Position numbers and translations under genes: made by a program
Shown here: in pieces, positions 17,193 to 25,509 of the stretch
Layout of the letters: each line of letters starts with the position of its first letter
Position numbering within the stretch: the stretch's first letter is position 1
The notes under the pieces: generated by a model
What the model saw: the letters and a program-made list of their open reading frames with translations, nothing else
Databases searched by the model: none
What the model was told of the DNA's origin: nothing
Source: Pigmentiphaga litoralis
Lineage (GTDB): Bacteria > Pseudomonadota > Gammaproteobacteria > Burkholderiales > Burkholderiaceae_B
Direction of reading: 5' to 3'
Length of the DNA: 64,000 nucleotides
Assembly: GCF_013408655.1 (NCBI RefSeq)
Contig: NZ_JACCBP010000001.1
Span: forward strand, 3,720,001 to 3,784,000

Positions 17193-17924
17193 TCAGGCAG
17201 GCGCGTCCGCAGGCTGCGGCGCAGGCAGCGCCGACAGGTAGTCGGCCACGTCTTGCGTGGGGATCACGTCGGCGTATTTGCAGTTCAGGTCGAACAGGTT
17301 GACCGCATGGCTGGCCTGGAAGCGATCGAACGCGGCCTCTTCAGGAATGATGACCTTGAAGTTGTACGAGTACGCATCGACAGCGGTTGCACGCAGGCAG
17401 CCCGACGACGTGCAGCCGACCAGGATCAGCGTATCGACATCCAGGAAATTCAGATGGCTCATGAAGATGGTGCCAAAGAAGCACGACGGCTTTTGCTTGC
17501 TGATCCGGATGTCTTGCGGACGAGGGGCAAGCGGTTCGACCGTGCTGGTGGCGTGGGTGTTGGCCACCACGGTCTTTTCGCCGCCGCGATGGTTCTTGCC
17601 GACTTGCACGCCGCTGTCCAGCAGATCGGCCCGCCGTCCGCTTTCGGTGTAGAAGACCGGAATGTTCTTTTCGCGGGCCAGCTCAAGCAGAGGCACCATG
17701 TGCGCAACGGCATCCCAGGCCTCGGTCCCGCAGTGGGTGCGGTACTGCTTCAGGCCTTCAAGGATGTCCTGCGGGGTATCGCCGCAAAAGTTGTACTGGA
17801 CGTCGATGATGAACAGCGCCGGCCGCTTGCCAAAGCCGCCGCGTTTGCCATAGCCCGCCACTTCCAGCACCTGCTTGTCGCGGGGCGTGAGGAAATCGTC
17901 CCAGATTCGTTTACGTTCGGTCAT
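17193..17924 (-). CDS. Isochorismatase-family amidohydrolase (N-carbamoylsarcosine amidase-like)
   Basis: Cysteine hydrolase of 243 residues. The catalytic triad can be placed as D41 (FIIDVQ), K143 (ISKQK) and C176 (GCTSSGCLRAT); a cis-peptide-type Gly-Cys-Thr precedes the nucleophile. N-terminal extension and segment GYGKRGGFGKRPALF resemble N-carbamoylsarcosine amidase and maleamate amidase (NicF-type). It probably hydrolyses the linear amide or carbamoyl acid made by the adjacent hydantoinase-like enzyme, releasing ammonia (and CO2 if carbamoyl). Operon position: 35 nt after the hydantoinase, 18 nt before the COG0523 gene. Confidence 0.85.
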   Translation of the reverse strand: MTERKRIWDDFLTPRDKQVLEVAGYGKRGGFGKRPALFIIDVQYNFCGDTPQDILEGLKQYRTHCGTEAWDAVAHMVPLLELAREKNIPVFYTESGRRADLLDSGVQVGKNHRGGEKTVVANTHATSTVEPLAPRPQDIRISKQKPSCFFGTIFMSHLNFLDVDTLILVGCTSSGCLRATAVDAYSYNFKVIIPEEAAFDRFQASHAVNLFDLNCKYADVIPTQDVADYLSALPAPQPADAPA

Positions 17925-17959
17925 GAGGCTGCCCGTTCAAGTAAGAGTAATGGTGGAGT

Positions 17960-19327
17960 TCAAAGGCGGCGCAGGAAGCGCCCGCCCGGTTCGGTGCGGG
18001 CCGCGTCGACGATGCGGCTGTCCAGCGCAACGGTGCGGCCCCGCACCAACGTGCGAACCGGCCAGCCCTTCAGCGTCATGCCCTCGTAGGGCGAGTAGTC
18101 GGCAAAGGATTCCAGCGTGGCCGGGTCCACCGTCCGTTCCAGATCCGGATCGACGATCACCAGATCGGCGTCCTTGCCGATCTCGATGCTGCCCTTGGCC
18201 GGCAGGTTGTAGATGCGCGCGGCATTGCTGCTGGTCAGCGCCACGATCTTGTCGAGCGGCACGCCGCGGCGGTGGTAGCCCTCGTGCAGCATGATCGGCA
18301 GGATCATGCCCGTACCCGGAAAGCCGTTGCTTGCCGCCCAGATGTCCTTGTCCTTGGTTTCGCGTTTTCTTGGCACATGATCGGACCCCAGCGTGGTGAT
18401 GGCGCCATCGAGCACGCCTTCCCACATCGCTTCGACATCGTCCTGCCCGCGCACCGGCGGATTGACCTTGGCATAGGGACCGGCCGGCGTTTCGTCGTTC
18501 AGGAAAAGATAATGCGGGCAGCTTTCCACGTAGATGGGCGGGCCGTCGCGGCGCAGGCGGTGGCGCCGCACCTCGTCCAGCGCCTCGCGCGAACTGAGGT
18601 GCACGATGTTGACGGGGGTCCGGGTCTTGGACGCGAAATAGCAGACGCGGTGCACGTTCTCGGCTTCAAGGAAATCCGGGCTCTGTTCGTTCCAGGCCTT
18701 GAGGTCGTCACGGCCGGCCGCCCGCAGCGGGTCGCGCAGCACCGGGATCACTTCGACGTTTTCGCAATGCACGCCCAGGACCGCGCCCGGGATCTTTGCC
18801 GTTTCCTGCAGGGCCGAATACAGCAGGCCATCATCGATGTCCGTGAAGCCTTTCGACAGTCCAGCCGCGCCCTTGTACATCATGTACAGCTTGTAGGAAG
18901 ACACCCCGAAGCGGTGCGAGATGTCGTCCAGCGTCTCGACATGCAGATTGCTGGTGATGCCGAAGTGAAAGCCGAAGTCGATGCAGCTCTGGCTTTCCGC
19001 CCGGTCGCGCGCGGCTTCGAAGGACTCGCGAATATCGCGTGAACGATGGAAGGACAGCACGGTGGTCGTGCCGCCCAGCGCGGCGTTGCGCGATTCGGTT
19101 TCAAAGTCCGTTTCGGGCGATCCGAAGCCGAAGTGCACGTGCGGATCGATGACGCCCGGCAGCACCCAGAGGCCGCCGCAGTCCAGCGTCTCGGTGCCGG
19201 CAAGCTGTGCGTCGGGACCGGCAATGACGGCAATGCGTCCGTCCTTGACGCCTAGCGTGCCGCGGGTGAGTCCCCCCTGCGGCAACATCAGCTGCGCATT
19301 GGTCAGGACGAGGTCGAGTGTGATCAC
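17960..19327 (-). CDS. Hydantoinase/dihydropyrimidinase-type cyclic amidohydrolase
   Basis: Amidohydrolase-superfamily enzyme of 455 residues that opens cyclic amides or ureides. Metal ligands are visible: H63 and H65 (DPHVHFG), carbamylated K146 (SSYKLYMMYKG), H187 (VHCEN), H243 (VHLSS) and D316 (GSDH). The spacing fits a binuclear metal site. The GTG start overlaps the aconitase stop as GTGA. Dihydropyrimidinase, D-hydantoinase and allantoinase cannot be separated by eye; the neighbouring amidase supports a hydantoinase-plus-amidase route. Confidence 0.88.
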   Translation of the reverse strand: MITLDLVLTNAQLMLPQGGLTRGTLGVKDGRIAVIAGPDAQLAGTETLDCGGLWVLPGVIDPHVHFGFGSPETDFETESRNAALGGTTTVLSFHRSRDIRESFEAARDRAESQSCIDFGFHFGITSNLHVETLDDISHRFGVSSYKLYMMYKGAAGLSKGFTDIDDGLLYSALQETAKIPGAVLGVHCENVEVIPVLRDPLRAAGRDDLKAWNEQSPDFLEAENVHRVCYFASKTRTPVNIVHLSSREALDEVRRHRLRRDGPPIYVESCPHYLFLNDETPAGPYAKVNPPVRGQDDVEAMWEGVLDGAITTLGSDHVPRKRETKDKDIWAASNGFPGTGMILPIMLHEGYHRRGVPLDKIVALTSSNAARIYNLPAKGSIEIGKDADLVIVDPDLERTVDPATLESFADYSPYEGMTLKGWPVRTLVRGRTVALDSRIVDAARTEPGGRFLRRL

Positions 19328-22026
19328 AGTGATCCTTCGGAAATGGAGGTAGGCAAAAACGTACGCAATACGCTTTTGGGAATGCCGCCTTCGGCCATCA
19401 GCTTGCGTTCGGCCGCCGTCAGCACCTGCGGCAGCACCTGGAAGCGGGTGAGTCCCCGCGCGCCCTGCGCCTGCACGTCGATGGGGGACCCATCGAGCAA
19501 GGCTTGGGCGACATGGTGGAAAGCAAAGACCTCGGTGCCATCGAGCCCGAGCTGGCGCCAGCCTTCGCCCGGCAGGAACGCCAGCGGCAGCACGCCCATG
19601 CCGACCAGATTGGCGCGATGGATGCGTTCGAACGATTCCGCGATAACTGCCTTCACGCCCAGCAGGGCCGACCCCTTGGCGGCCCAATCGCGGCTGCTGC
19701 CCGTGCCGTATTCCTTGCCGCCAAGAATGATGACCGACTGGCCCGCGCGGGCATAGGCCTGCGCCGCGTCGAAGACCGACATGGGAACGTCGTCGGGAAA
19801 ATGGCGGGTCACGCCGCCTTCGGTTTCGGGCATCAACAGATTCTTGACGCGGATGTTGGCGAAGGTCGCGCGGGTCATCACTTCAAAGTTGCAGCGACGG
19901 CCCACATAGCTGTTGAAGTCGCGCTGCGCGATGCCGGCATCCAGCAGATAGCGCCCCGCAGGCGTATCGGTCGGGATCTCGCCGCCAGGCGAAATGTGGT
20001 CGGTGGTGAGCGAGTCGCCAAACGCCGCGAGCACATGCGTGCGGGCAAGGTCCTGCTCCAGCCGCGTCAATGCGTCATCGTCCAGCGGTCCTTTGAAGAA
20101 GGGCGGCTCGACCAGATAGTGCGACGCCGGATCCCACGGAAAGCGCAGGCCCGTCGGCGCGGGCAGGTCATCCCACATGGCCGCGTTGGCGTTGGCGTTG
20201 GCAGGGTCGTACGTCCGGGCCAGCAGGTTGCGGTCGTGCGCCAGTGGCAGCAGGGCCGCAACGTCTTCCGGCGTGGGCCACACGTCGCGCAGGAATACCG
20301 GCGAGCCATCGGCCGACGTGCCCAGCGCTTCGTGTTCGAAGTCGATATCGATCCGGCCTGCGAGCGCATACGCCACCACCAACGGCGGCGCGCCGATGTA
20401 GTTCGCGCGGATCATCTTGTGGATCCGGCCTTCGAAGTTGCGATTGCCCGACAGGACGGCGGCAGCGACGAGTTCGCCTTCGGTGATCGCGGCGACGACC
20501 TCGGGCGCGAGCGGGCCGGACTTGCCGCCACAGGTGGTGCACCCGTAACCGATCAGGAAGAAGCCCAGCGCTTCGAGAGACGAAAGCAGGCCCGCGTCGA
20601 TCAGGTATTGCGTGACCGCGCGTGATCCCGGCGCAAGCGACGTCTTGACCCAAGGCGGCACCGTCAGGCCCAGCGCCACTGCCTTGCGGGCGACCAGTCC
20701 TGCCGCCAGCATGACCGCGGGATTCGATGTGTTGGTGCACGACGTGATGGCGGCAAGAACGATGGATCCGTGCCGCAGCCCGGGGGCATCCTGAGGCGCG
20801 GCCGGCGTTGCGGCATCCGGCTTGACGCCGAATCCGCCGTCGGACATCGGGGCCGCCAGCCGTGAGCGGAAGTCGGCGGGAATGTCGGCGATGGGCAGAC
20901 GGTCCTGCGGCCGGCGCGGGCCGGCCATGCTGGGCACCGCCTGGCTCAGGTCGATGTCGACCAACCGGCTGTACGTGGGCGCGGCAGCGCCTGGCGCCCG
21001 GAACAGATGGTTCGCCCGGCAGTAGGCCTCGACGAAGTCGACATGCGCGGCGTCGCGATCGGTCGTGCGCAGGTAGGCGAGCGTATTGGCGTCGACCGGA
21101 AAGAAGCCGCACGTGGCGCCATACTCGGGCGACATGTTGGCGATAGTCGCGCGTTCGGCAACGCCCAGCTGTTCGACCGCGGGCCCGAAAAATTCGACCA
21201 TGCAGCCCGCCACGCCGGCTTCGCGGAGCGCCTGCGTGATCAAGAGGGCCGCGTCGGTGGTGGTCGCCGGCGCAACGATCCTTCCGGACAGCCGCACCCC
21301 CACGACCACCGGCACGGGAAAGGTGTACGCATGCCCGAGCAGGGCGGCCTCGGCGTCGATCCCGCCCACGCCCCATCCGAGCACGCCCAGCGCGTTCACC
21401 ATCGGTGTGTGCGAATCCCCACCGATCACGAAATCGGGATAGGCCCACGCGCCGTCGGGGCGCTCTGCGCGCACCACCACCGGTGCAATGTGTTCCAGAT
21501 TGACCTGGTGGATGATGCCCGTGCCGGGCGGGAAGACGCGCAGCCCGTCAAAGGCCTGCTGCGCCCACTTCAGGAAACGATAGCGTTCATCGTTGCGTTC
21601 GAATTCGCGGGCCAGGTTGCGCCCGAGTGCGGACGCATCGCCCCAATGATCGACCTGCAGCGAGTGGTCGACGATCACATCCACCGGAATGCGCGTGTTG
21701 ACCGCGGCGACGTCGCCCCCTTGAAGCGCGACGGCATCGCGCAGCGCGGCCAGGTCTTGCAGGACCGGCAAGCCGCTGGAATCCGGCAGGATGACGCGCG
21801 TCACATGCAGAGGCAGGTCCGCTCCACTGCGGTGCTGCCAGTCGAGAACGGCCTGAACCTCGGACTCGGACACGGGCCCGCCCCAGCTGCGGTGACGCGT
21901 CAGGTTTTCCAGCAGGACACGGATGACGTAGGGCAGCTCCGTGACGTGCCGGCCGCCGGTCCGCGCGGCGGAGGCGATGTCGGCATAGTGCACCGGGTGC
22001 GAGTCGTAGGAGAACACGTGCGTCAT
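19324..22026 (-). CDS. Aconitase A-family hydratase
   Basis: [4Fe-4S] hydro-lyase of 900 residues, full length for AcnA. Cluster cysteines are in SCTNTSNP and GYGCTTCGG; the swivel-domain active-site loop YGTGSSRDWAAKG is canonical. One departure: housekeeping AcnA has GCTTCIGNSGPL, while here it is GCTTCGGKSGPL, so the residues next to the cluster differ. It is the first gene of a catabolic operon, so it may hydrate a substituted maleate or citrate analogue rather than serve the TCA cycle. The start at 22026 was chosen because it sits behind a good promoter; upstream codons lie inside the promoter. Confidence 0.87.
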   Translation of the reverse strand: MTHVFSYDSHPVHYADIASAARTGGRHVTELPYVIRVLLENLTRHRSWGGPVSESEVQAVLDWQHRSGADLPLHVTRVILPDSSGLPVLQDLAALRDAVALQGGDVAAVNTRIPVDVIVDHSLQVDHWGDASALGRNLAREFERNDERYRFLKWAQQAFDGLRVFPPGTGIIHQVNLEHIAPVVVRAERPDGAWAYPDFVIGGDSHTPMVNALGVLGWGVGGIDAEAALLGHAYTFPVPVVVGVRLSGRIVAPATTTDAALLITQALREAGVAGCMVEFFGPAVEQLGVAERATIANMSPEYGATCGFFPVDANTLAYLRTTDRDAAHVDFVEAYCRANHLFRAPGAAAPTYSRLVDIDLSQAVPSMAGPRRPQDRLPIADIPADFRSRLAAPMSDGGFGVKPDAATPAAPQDAPGLRHGSIVLAAITSCTNTSNPAVMLAAGLVARKAVALGLTVPPWVKTSLAPGSRAVTQYLIDAGLLSSLEALGFFLIGYGCTTCGGKSGPLAPEVVAAITEGELVAAAVLSGNRNFEGRIHKMIRANYIGAPPLVVAYALAGRIDIDFEHEALGTSADGSPVFLRDVWPTPEDVAALLPLAHDRNLLARTYDPANANANAAMWDDLPAPTGLRFPWDPASHYLVEPPFFKGPLDDDALTRLEQDLARTHVLAAFGDSLTTDHISPGGEIPTDTPAGRYLLDAGIAQRDFNSYVGRRCNFEVMTRATFANIRVKNLLMPETEGGVTRHFPDDVPMSVFDAAQAYARAGQSVIILGGKEYGTGSSRDWAAKGSALLGVKAVIAESFERIHRANLVGMGVLPLAFLPGEGWRQLGLDGTEVFAFHHVAQALLDGSPIDVQAQGARGLTRFQVLPQVLTAAERKLMAEGGIPKSVLRTFLPTSISEGSL

Positions 22027-22054
22027 GGCGGGTACGCTGGAAGGAAGTCGGTCC

Positions 22055-22083
22055 ACTGTAATGTTGATGAGATGAAGTGTCAA
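22055..22083 (-). promoter_or_regulatory. Promoter of the aconitase-hydantoinase arm
   Basis: On the minus strand TTGACA (22083-22078), 17-nt spacer, TACAGT (22060-22055): a consensus -35 and a 4/6 -10, ending 28 nt before the aconitase ATG. The -35 lies inside the AAGTGTCAAC arm of the large inverted repeat, so regulator binding there would block the promoter. Confidence 0.6.
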
Positions 22084-22265
22084 CACATTGACTTGGCGCA
22101 CTGAACGCGGTCCTTCCTTACCATCCCTATTCAGTCACGACGTCCTCTTCGAACAAGTCCGATCAAATCGCATCACGTCTCGTCGTGACGAGGCTCGCCT
22201 GCGTTAACCAGACGAATTACGAACACCCTTCAACCCACGCGGCGCCAGCAAAAGAGTTGACACTT
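22075..22265. promoter_or_regulatory. Concentric inverted repeats in the divergent aconitase-gntR control region
   Basis: Outer arms AAGTGTCAAC (22075-22084) and GTTGACACTT (22256-22265) are perfect 10-bp inverted copies. Inner arms GTCACGACG (22134-22142) and CGTCGTGAC (22181-22189) are perfect 9-bp copies. Both outer arms contain a TTGACA that faces outward as the -35 of each arm; a third partial copy, CTGACACTATG, overlaps the gntR start. The arrangement suits a FadR/GntR repressor binding both promoters, perhaps with looping. No other gene is seen in these 268 nt. Confidence 0.6.
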
Positions 22266-22294
22266 TGCATTCGCGCCGCCAATATGCTGACACT

Positions 22295-23011
22295 ATGACT
22301 ACGCACCCTCCCCTGTCCGCCGTTGCCGATGAACGCCAGGAACCCCTGGCCGACATGGTGTTCGGCTACGTCCTCGACGCCATCTACGACGGTGAACTTG
22401 CCCCCGGCAGCGTGGTGAACGAAGTCGCGCTTGCCCAGAAATTCGGCGTCAGCCGCGGGCCGGTGCGGGAGGCCGTGCGCCGCCTGCAGGGCATTCAACT
22501 GCTCACCCGCGAGCCCTACGTCAAGGCACGAGTCGTGTCCTTGTCGGCCGAGACCGCGCTTGAGCTGTTCCAGATGCGCATGGCGCTCGAAGGCATGGCA
22601 TGCAGCCTTGCCACCCGGCGCATGAGCGATGCGGACATCGCGCAACTGCTGACGGAACTGCAGGAAGAGCGCGAGCGCGAACGGCAGGCCAAACAATCGG
22701 GCATCAAGGCGCCACGCGTGTTCGACTTTCATGAACGTGTCGTGAAGGCCTGCGGCAACCAGCGGATCATCCATGCGCTGTGCGGCGATCTGTATCACCT
22801 GCTGCGCGTGTATCGCCGCCACTCGGGCACCGTGCTGGAACGCAAGCACGACGCCTACAACGAACATTGGCAGATCCTGCGCGCGATGCAGACCCGCGAC
22901 GCGGACCTGGCCGAATCGCTGATGCGCTCGCACATCGAACGCGCCGCGCAACACCTTTTCAAGCATCTGATCGACGCCCCCGCCGGGGCGCCTGCCGCAC
23001 AACGCGCCTGA
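22295..23011 (+). CDS. GntR-family (FCD) transcriptional regulator
   Basis: FadR-subfamily regulator of 238 residues. The winged helix lies at ~25-90 (ALAQKFGVSRGPVREAVRRLQ), followed by an all-helical FCD domain with metal/ligand-type residues (FDFHERVVKACGNQRI, MRSHIERAAQHL). The ATG at 22295 lies about 32 nt after a TTGACA -35, so the transcript may be nearly leaderless. It is divergent from the aconitase gene and heads the lyase-SDR-SDR-Bug arm; it is the likely repressor of both arms, released by a carboxylic acid intermediate. Confidence 0.9.
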   Translation: MTTHPPLSAVADERQEPLADMVFGYVLDAIYDGELAPGSVVNEVALAQKFGVSRGPVREAVRRLQGIQLLTREPYVKARVVSLSAETALELFQMRMALEGMACSLATRRMSDADIAQLLTELQEERERERQAKQSGIKAPRVFDFHERVVKACGNQRIIHALCGDLYHLLRVYRRHSGTVLERKHDAYNEHWQILRAMQTRDADLAESLMRSHIERAAQHLFKHLIDAPAGAPAAQRA

Positions 23012-23046
23012 CACGTTGGCGTGTCGAATTTCTTTGGAGTCGAGGA

Positions 23047-23952
23047 ATGACCAATACCCACAAGCTGAGAGCCTTGCTGAACAGCGACGAATTCATCGTG
23101 TCGCCGGGCGTCTATGACGGCTACAGCATCCGCCTGGTCGAAGCCGCGGGCTTCAAGACCGCATGCACCAGCGGCGCCGCGGTATCGAATGCGCTGTTGG
23201 GCATCGCCGACATCGGCGTGATGGGCCTGAGCGAAAACGTGAATCACTGCCGTCACCTGGCGCGCTCGGTGTCGATCCCGCTGACGGCCGATGCCGACAC
23301 GGGCTACGGCAATCCGGTCAATGTCTTCCATACCGTGCGCATGTTCGAAGAAGCGGGCGTGGCCGGCGTGAATATCGAAGACCAGGTCAGCCCCAAGCGT
23401 TGCGGCCACATGCCTGGCAAGGACGTGATCAGCCTGGCCGAGATGGTCAAGAAGATCGAAGCCGCGTGCGAAGCGCGCCGCGACGATGCCTTCGTGGTCG
23501 TTGCGCGCACCGATGCCATTGCGACCGAAGGGATCGAAGGCGCGATCAAGCGTGCGCGGGCCTACGCCGCGGCAGGCGCCGACATGCTGTTCCCGGACGC
23601 CGTGCGGACCGAGGACGACATTGCCCGCATCGTCGATGCCGCGGGCATCCCGGTCACTATCAACATGGGATTCGGCATTCGTGCGCGGCCGACGACACCG
23701 CTGATTCCGCTGCCACGGCTCAAGGCCCTGGGCGTGCGCCGCATCAGCCTGCCGCGCATGCTGCCGGCCGCCGCCATTCATGGCATGGGCCAGGCCTTGA
23801 ACATCATGAAGCAGGTCATGGAAACCGGTGAACCCGCCGACCGCCCCGATCTGCTGGTGGGCATCGAAGACATCATGGCCCTGATGGGCTATGCGCAGAT
23901 GCGCGAGATGGAAAAGCGCCTGACCACGCTGGACGAAACCCTGGACGCCTGA
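23047..23952 (+). CDS. PEP mutase/isocitrate lyase-family C-C lyase
   Basis: TIM-barrel enzyme of 301 residues that cleaves 2-hydroxy- or 2-oxo-dicarboxylates. Motifs: ADADTGYGNP (Mg-binding Asp82/84), E111, and the catalytic loop PKRCGH (~116-121, equivalent to KKCGH of isocitrate lyase). Relatives include 2-methylisocitrate lyase, 2,3-dimethylmalate lyase and oxaloacetate hydrolase/decarboxylase. Its pairing with an aconitase-family hydratase suggests hydration followed by retro-Claisen/aldol cleavage. The start at 23047 has GGAG upstream. Confidence 0.88.
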   Translation: MTNTHKLRALLNSDEFIVSPGVYDGYSIRLVEAAGFKTACTSGAAVSNALLGIADIGVMGLSENVNHCRHLARSVSIPLTADADTGYGNPVNVFHTVRMFEEAGVAGVNIEDQVSPKRCGHMPGKDVISLAEMVKKIEAACEARRDDAFVVVARTDAIATEGIEGAIKRARAYAAAGADMLFPDAVRTEDDIARIVDAAGIPVTINMGFGIRARPTTPLIPLPRLKALGVRRISLPRMLPAAAIHGMGQALNIMKQVMETGEPADRPDLLVGIEDIMALMGYAQMREMEKRLTTLDETLDA

Positions 23953-23959
23953 CGCCACC

Positions 23960-24679
23960 ATGTCCCTGACCCACACGCCCCACTGCCTGATCACCGGCGC
24001 CGCTTCCGGCATCGGACATGCGCTGACGCGGCGTCTGCTGGCGCAGGGCTGGCGGGTGACGGGCGTGGACAGGACGGCAACAGGCCCGGACGATTTCAGC
24101 CCCGGCTACACCGGACACACCTGCGATCTGGCGGATGCCGAGGCGCTGGCCTTGCTGGCGGAACGGCTGGCAACGGATCGCTACACCGCCGTCGTGCACG
24201 GCGCGGGCATCGTGCGCACCGGCGGCATTGCCGACACGGACGCCACTGACGCCGCGCTGCTCTGGCGCATTCATGTCGATGCGCCGGCCGCATTGATGAA
24301 GACCCTTGCCGCCACCCTTCCCGATCAGTCTGGCCGGGTCGTCCTGGTGTCGAGCCGTGCGGTCCTGGGCCGGCCCGGACGTGCCGCGTATGCGGCCAGC
24401 AAGGCCGCCCAGATCGGGCTGGCCCGCAGTTGGGCCGCGGAGCTGATCGGGCGCGGCGTCACCGTCAATGTGGTCGCCCCTGGCGCTGTGGATACGCCCA
24501 TGCTGAACGATCCGCTGCGCGGCGCGCCCGCGCGCGTGACGGTGCCGCTGGGCCGCCTCATCCGGGCCGACGAAGTGGCCGCCACGATCGCGTTCCTGAT
24601 CGGCCCCGAAGCGGGTGCGATCACCGGCCAAACCTTGTATGTGTGCGGCGGCGCGTCGCTCGACACAGCGCCTTTCTGA
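23960..24679 (+). CDS. Short-chain dehydrogenase/reductase (SDR)
   Basis: NAD(P)-dependent oxidoreductase of 239 residues. Cofactor motif TGAASGIG (~14-21), catalytic Ser in VLVSSRAVLG and YAASK (YxxxK), and a C-terminal VCGGASL strand. It lies 7 nt after the lyase gene and 13 nt before a second SDR, within the right arm of the island. Substrate is unknown; a hydroxyacid or sugar-acid step is likely from context. Confidence 0.88.
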   Translation: MSLTHTPHCLITGAASGIGHALTRRLLAQGWRVTGVDRTATGPDDFSPGYTGHTCDLADAEALALLAERLATDRYTAVVHGAGIVRTGGIADTDATDAALLWRIHVDAPAALMKTLAATLPDQSGRVVLVSSRAVLGRPGRAAYAASKAAQIGLARSWAAELIGRGVTVNVVAPGAVDTPMLNDPLRGAPARVTVPLGRLIRADEVAATIAFLIGPEAGAITGQTLYVCGGASLDTAPF

Positions 24680-24692
24680 AGCGGGACATCGC

Positions 24693-25463
24693 GTGGCCGA
24701 CAACTCTTTGAACGGACGTATTGCAATCGTCACTGGCGCGGCCGGAGACATTGGCGCGGCCATCGTGCAGCGCTTTGTGGCTGCGGGCTGCAAGGTGGCC
24801 GCGCTGGATCGCGACCTGGATGCGCTGCATGCGCGCTATCCGGAAACGGGGGGCGCCGAAGCCCATGCCGGCGTGCTGTCGATGGCCTGTGATGTGGCCG
24901 ATGCGCGCGCGACCGAGGCGGCAGTCGCCCAGGTGATCGCCCGCTGGGGCGCCTTGCATATCGTCGTGAACAACGCCGCCACCGTCACGCCGACCGCCAC
25001 GATCGCCGACCTGTCCCTGGACGACTGGGACACCACGCTGGCCGTCAATCTGACCGGCGCGTGGCTGATGGCCAAGTGGGCCATTCCCCACATGACGCAG
25101 GCCGGCGGCGGGGTCGTGCTGAACATCGCATCGCAACTGGGACACGTCACGTCCCGGGGCCGCGGCGCCTATGGCGTCAGCAAGGCCGGCATGCTTGCGC
25201 TGACACGATCGATTGCGGTCGATCACGCAATGGACGGCATCCGCGCGGTCAGCCTGTCGCCGGGCGCCGTCATGACCAGCCGGGTGGCGACCCGTTACGG
25301 CGGCACGCAGGAAGCGAATGACGCGCTGGCCGGCCGCTATCCCGTGCAGCGCCTGGGCACCGTGGACGACGTCGCGGACGCCGCCCTGTTCATGGTCGGC
25401 GATGGCGCCGCGTTCATTACCGGAACCGATTTGTTGGTGGACGGCGGCTACACCGCGGTCTGA
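24693..25463 (+). CDS. Short-chain dehydrogenase/reductase (SDR)
   Basis: Second SDR of the pair, 256 residues: TGAAGDIG near the N-terminus, NNAATVTP, Ser in NIASQLG, YGVSK active site, and C-terminal TGTDLLVDGGYTAV. The GTG at 24693 was chosen because it begins just before the Rossmann strand; the longer in-frame reading overlaps the preceding gene by 65 nt. It is not a close copy of the upstream SDR (the motifs differ), so this is a two-step pair rather than a recent duplication. Confidence 0.87.
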   Translation: MADNSLNGRIAIVTGAAGDIGAAIVQRFVAAGCKVAALDRDLDALHARYPETGGAEAHAGVLSMACDVADARATEAAVAQVIARWGALHIVVNNAATVTPTATIADLSLDDWDTTLAVNLTGAWLMAKWAIPHMTQAGGGVVLNIASQLGHVTSRGRGAYGVSKAGMLALTRSIAVDHAMDGIRAVSLSPGAVMTSRVATRYGGTQEANDALAGRYPVQRLGTVDDVADAALFMVGDGAAFITGTDLLVDGGYTAV

Positions 25464-25509
25464 TTCGCCTTACCTATCACGCATCACAACCACGAAGGGA
25501 TCGGAGCTC

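Noticed and set aside
17960..19687. Longer upstream start for the hydantoinase gene
   Set aside because: It would overlap the aconitase gene by over 360 nt; the GTG overlapping the aconitase stop gives a normal-length protein.
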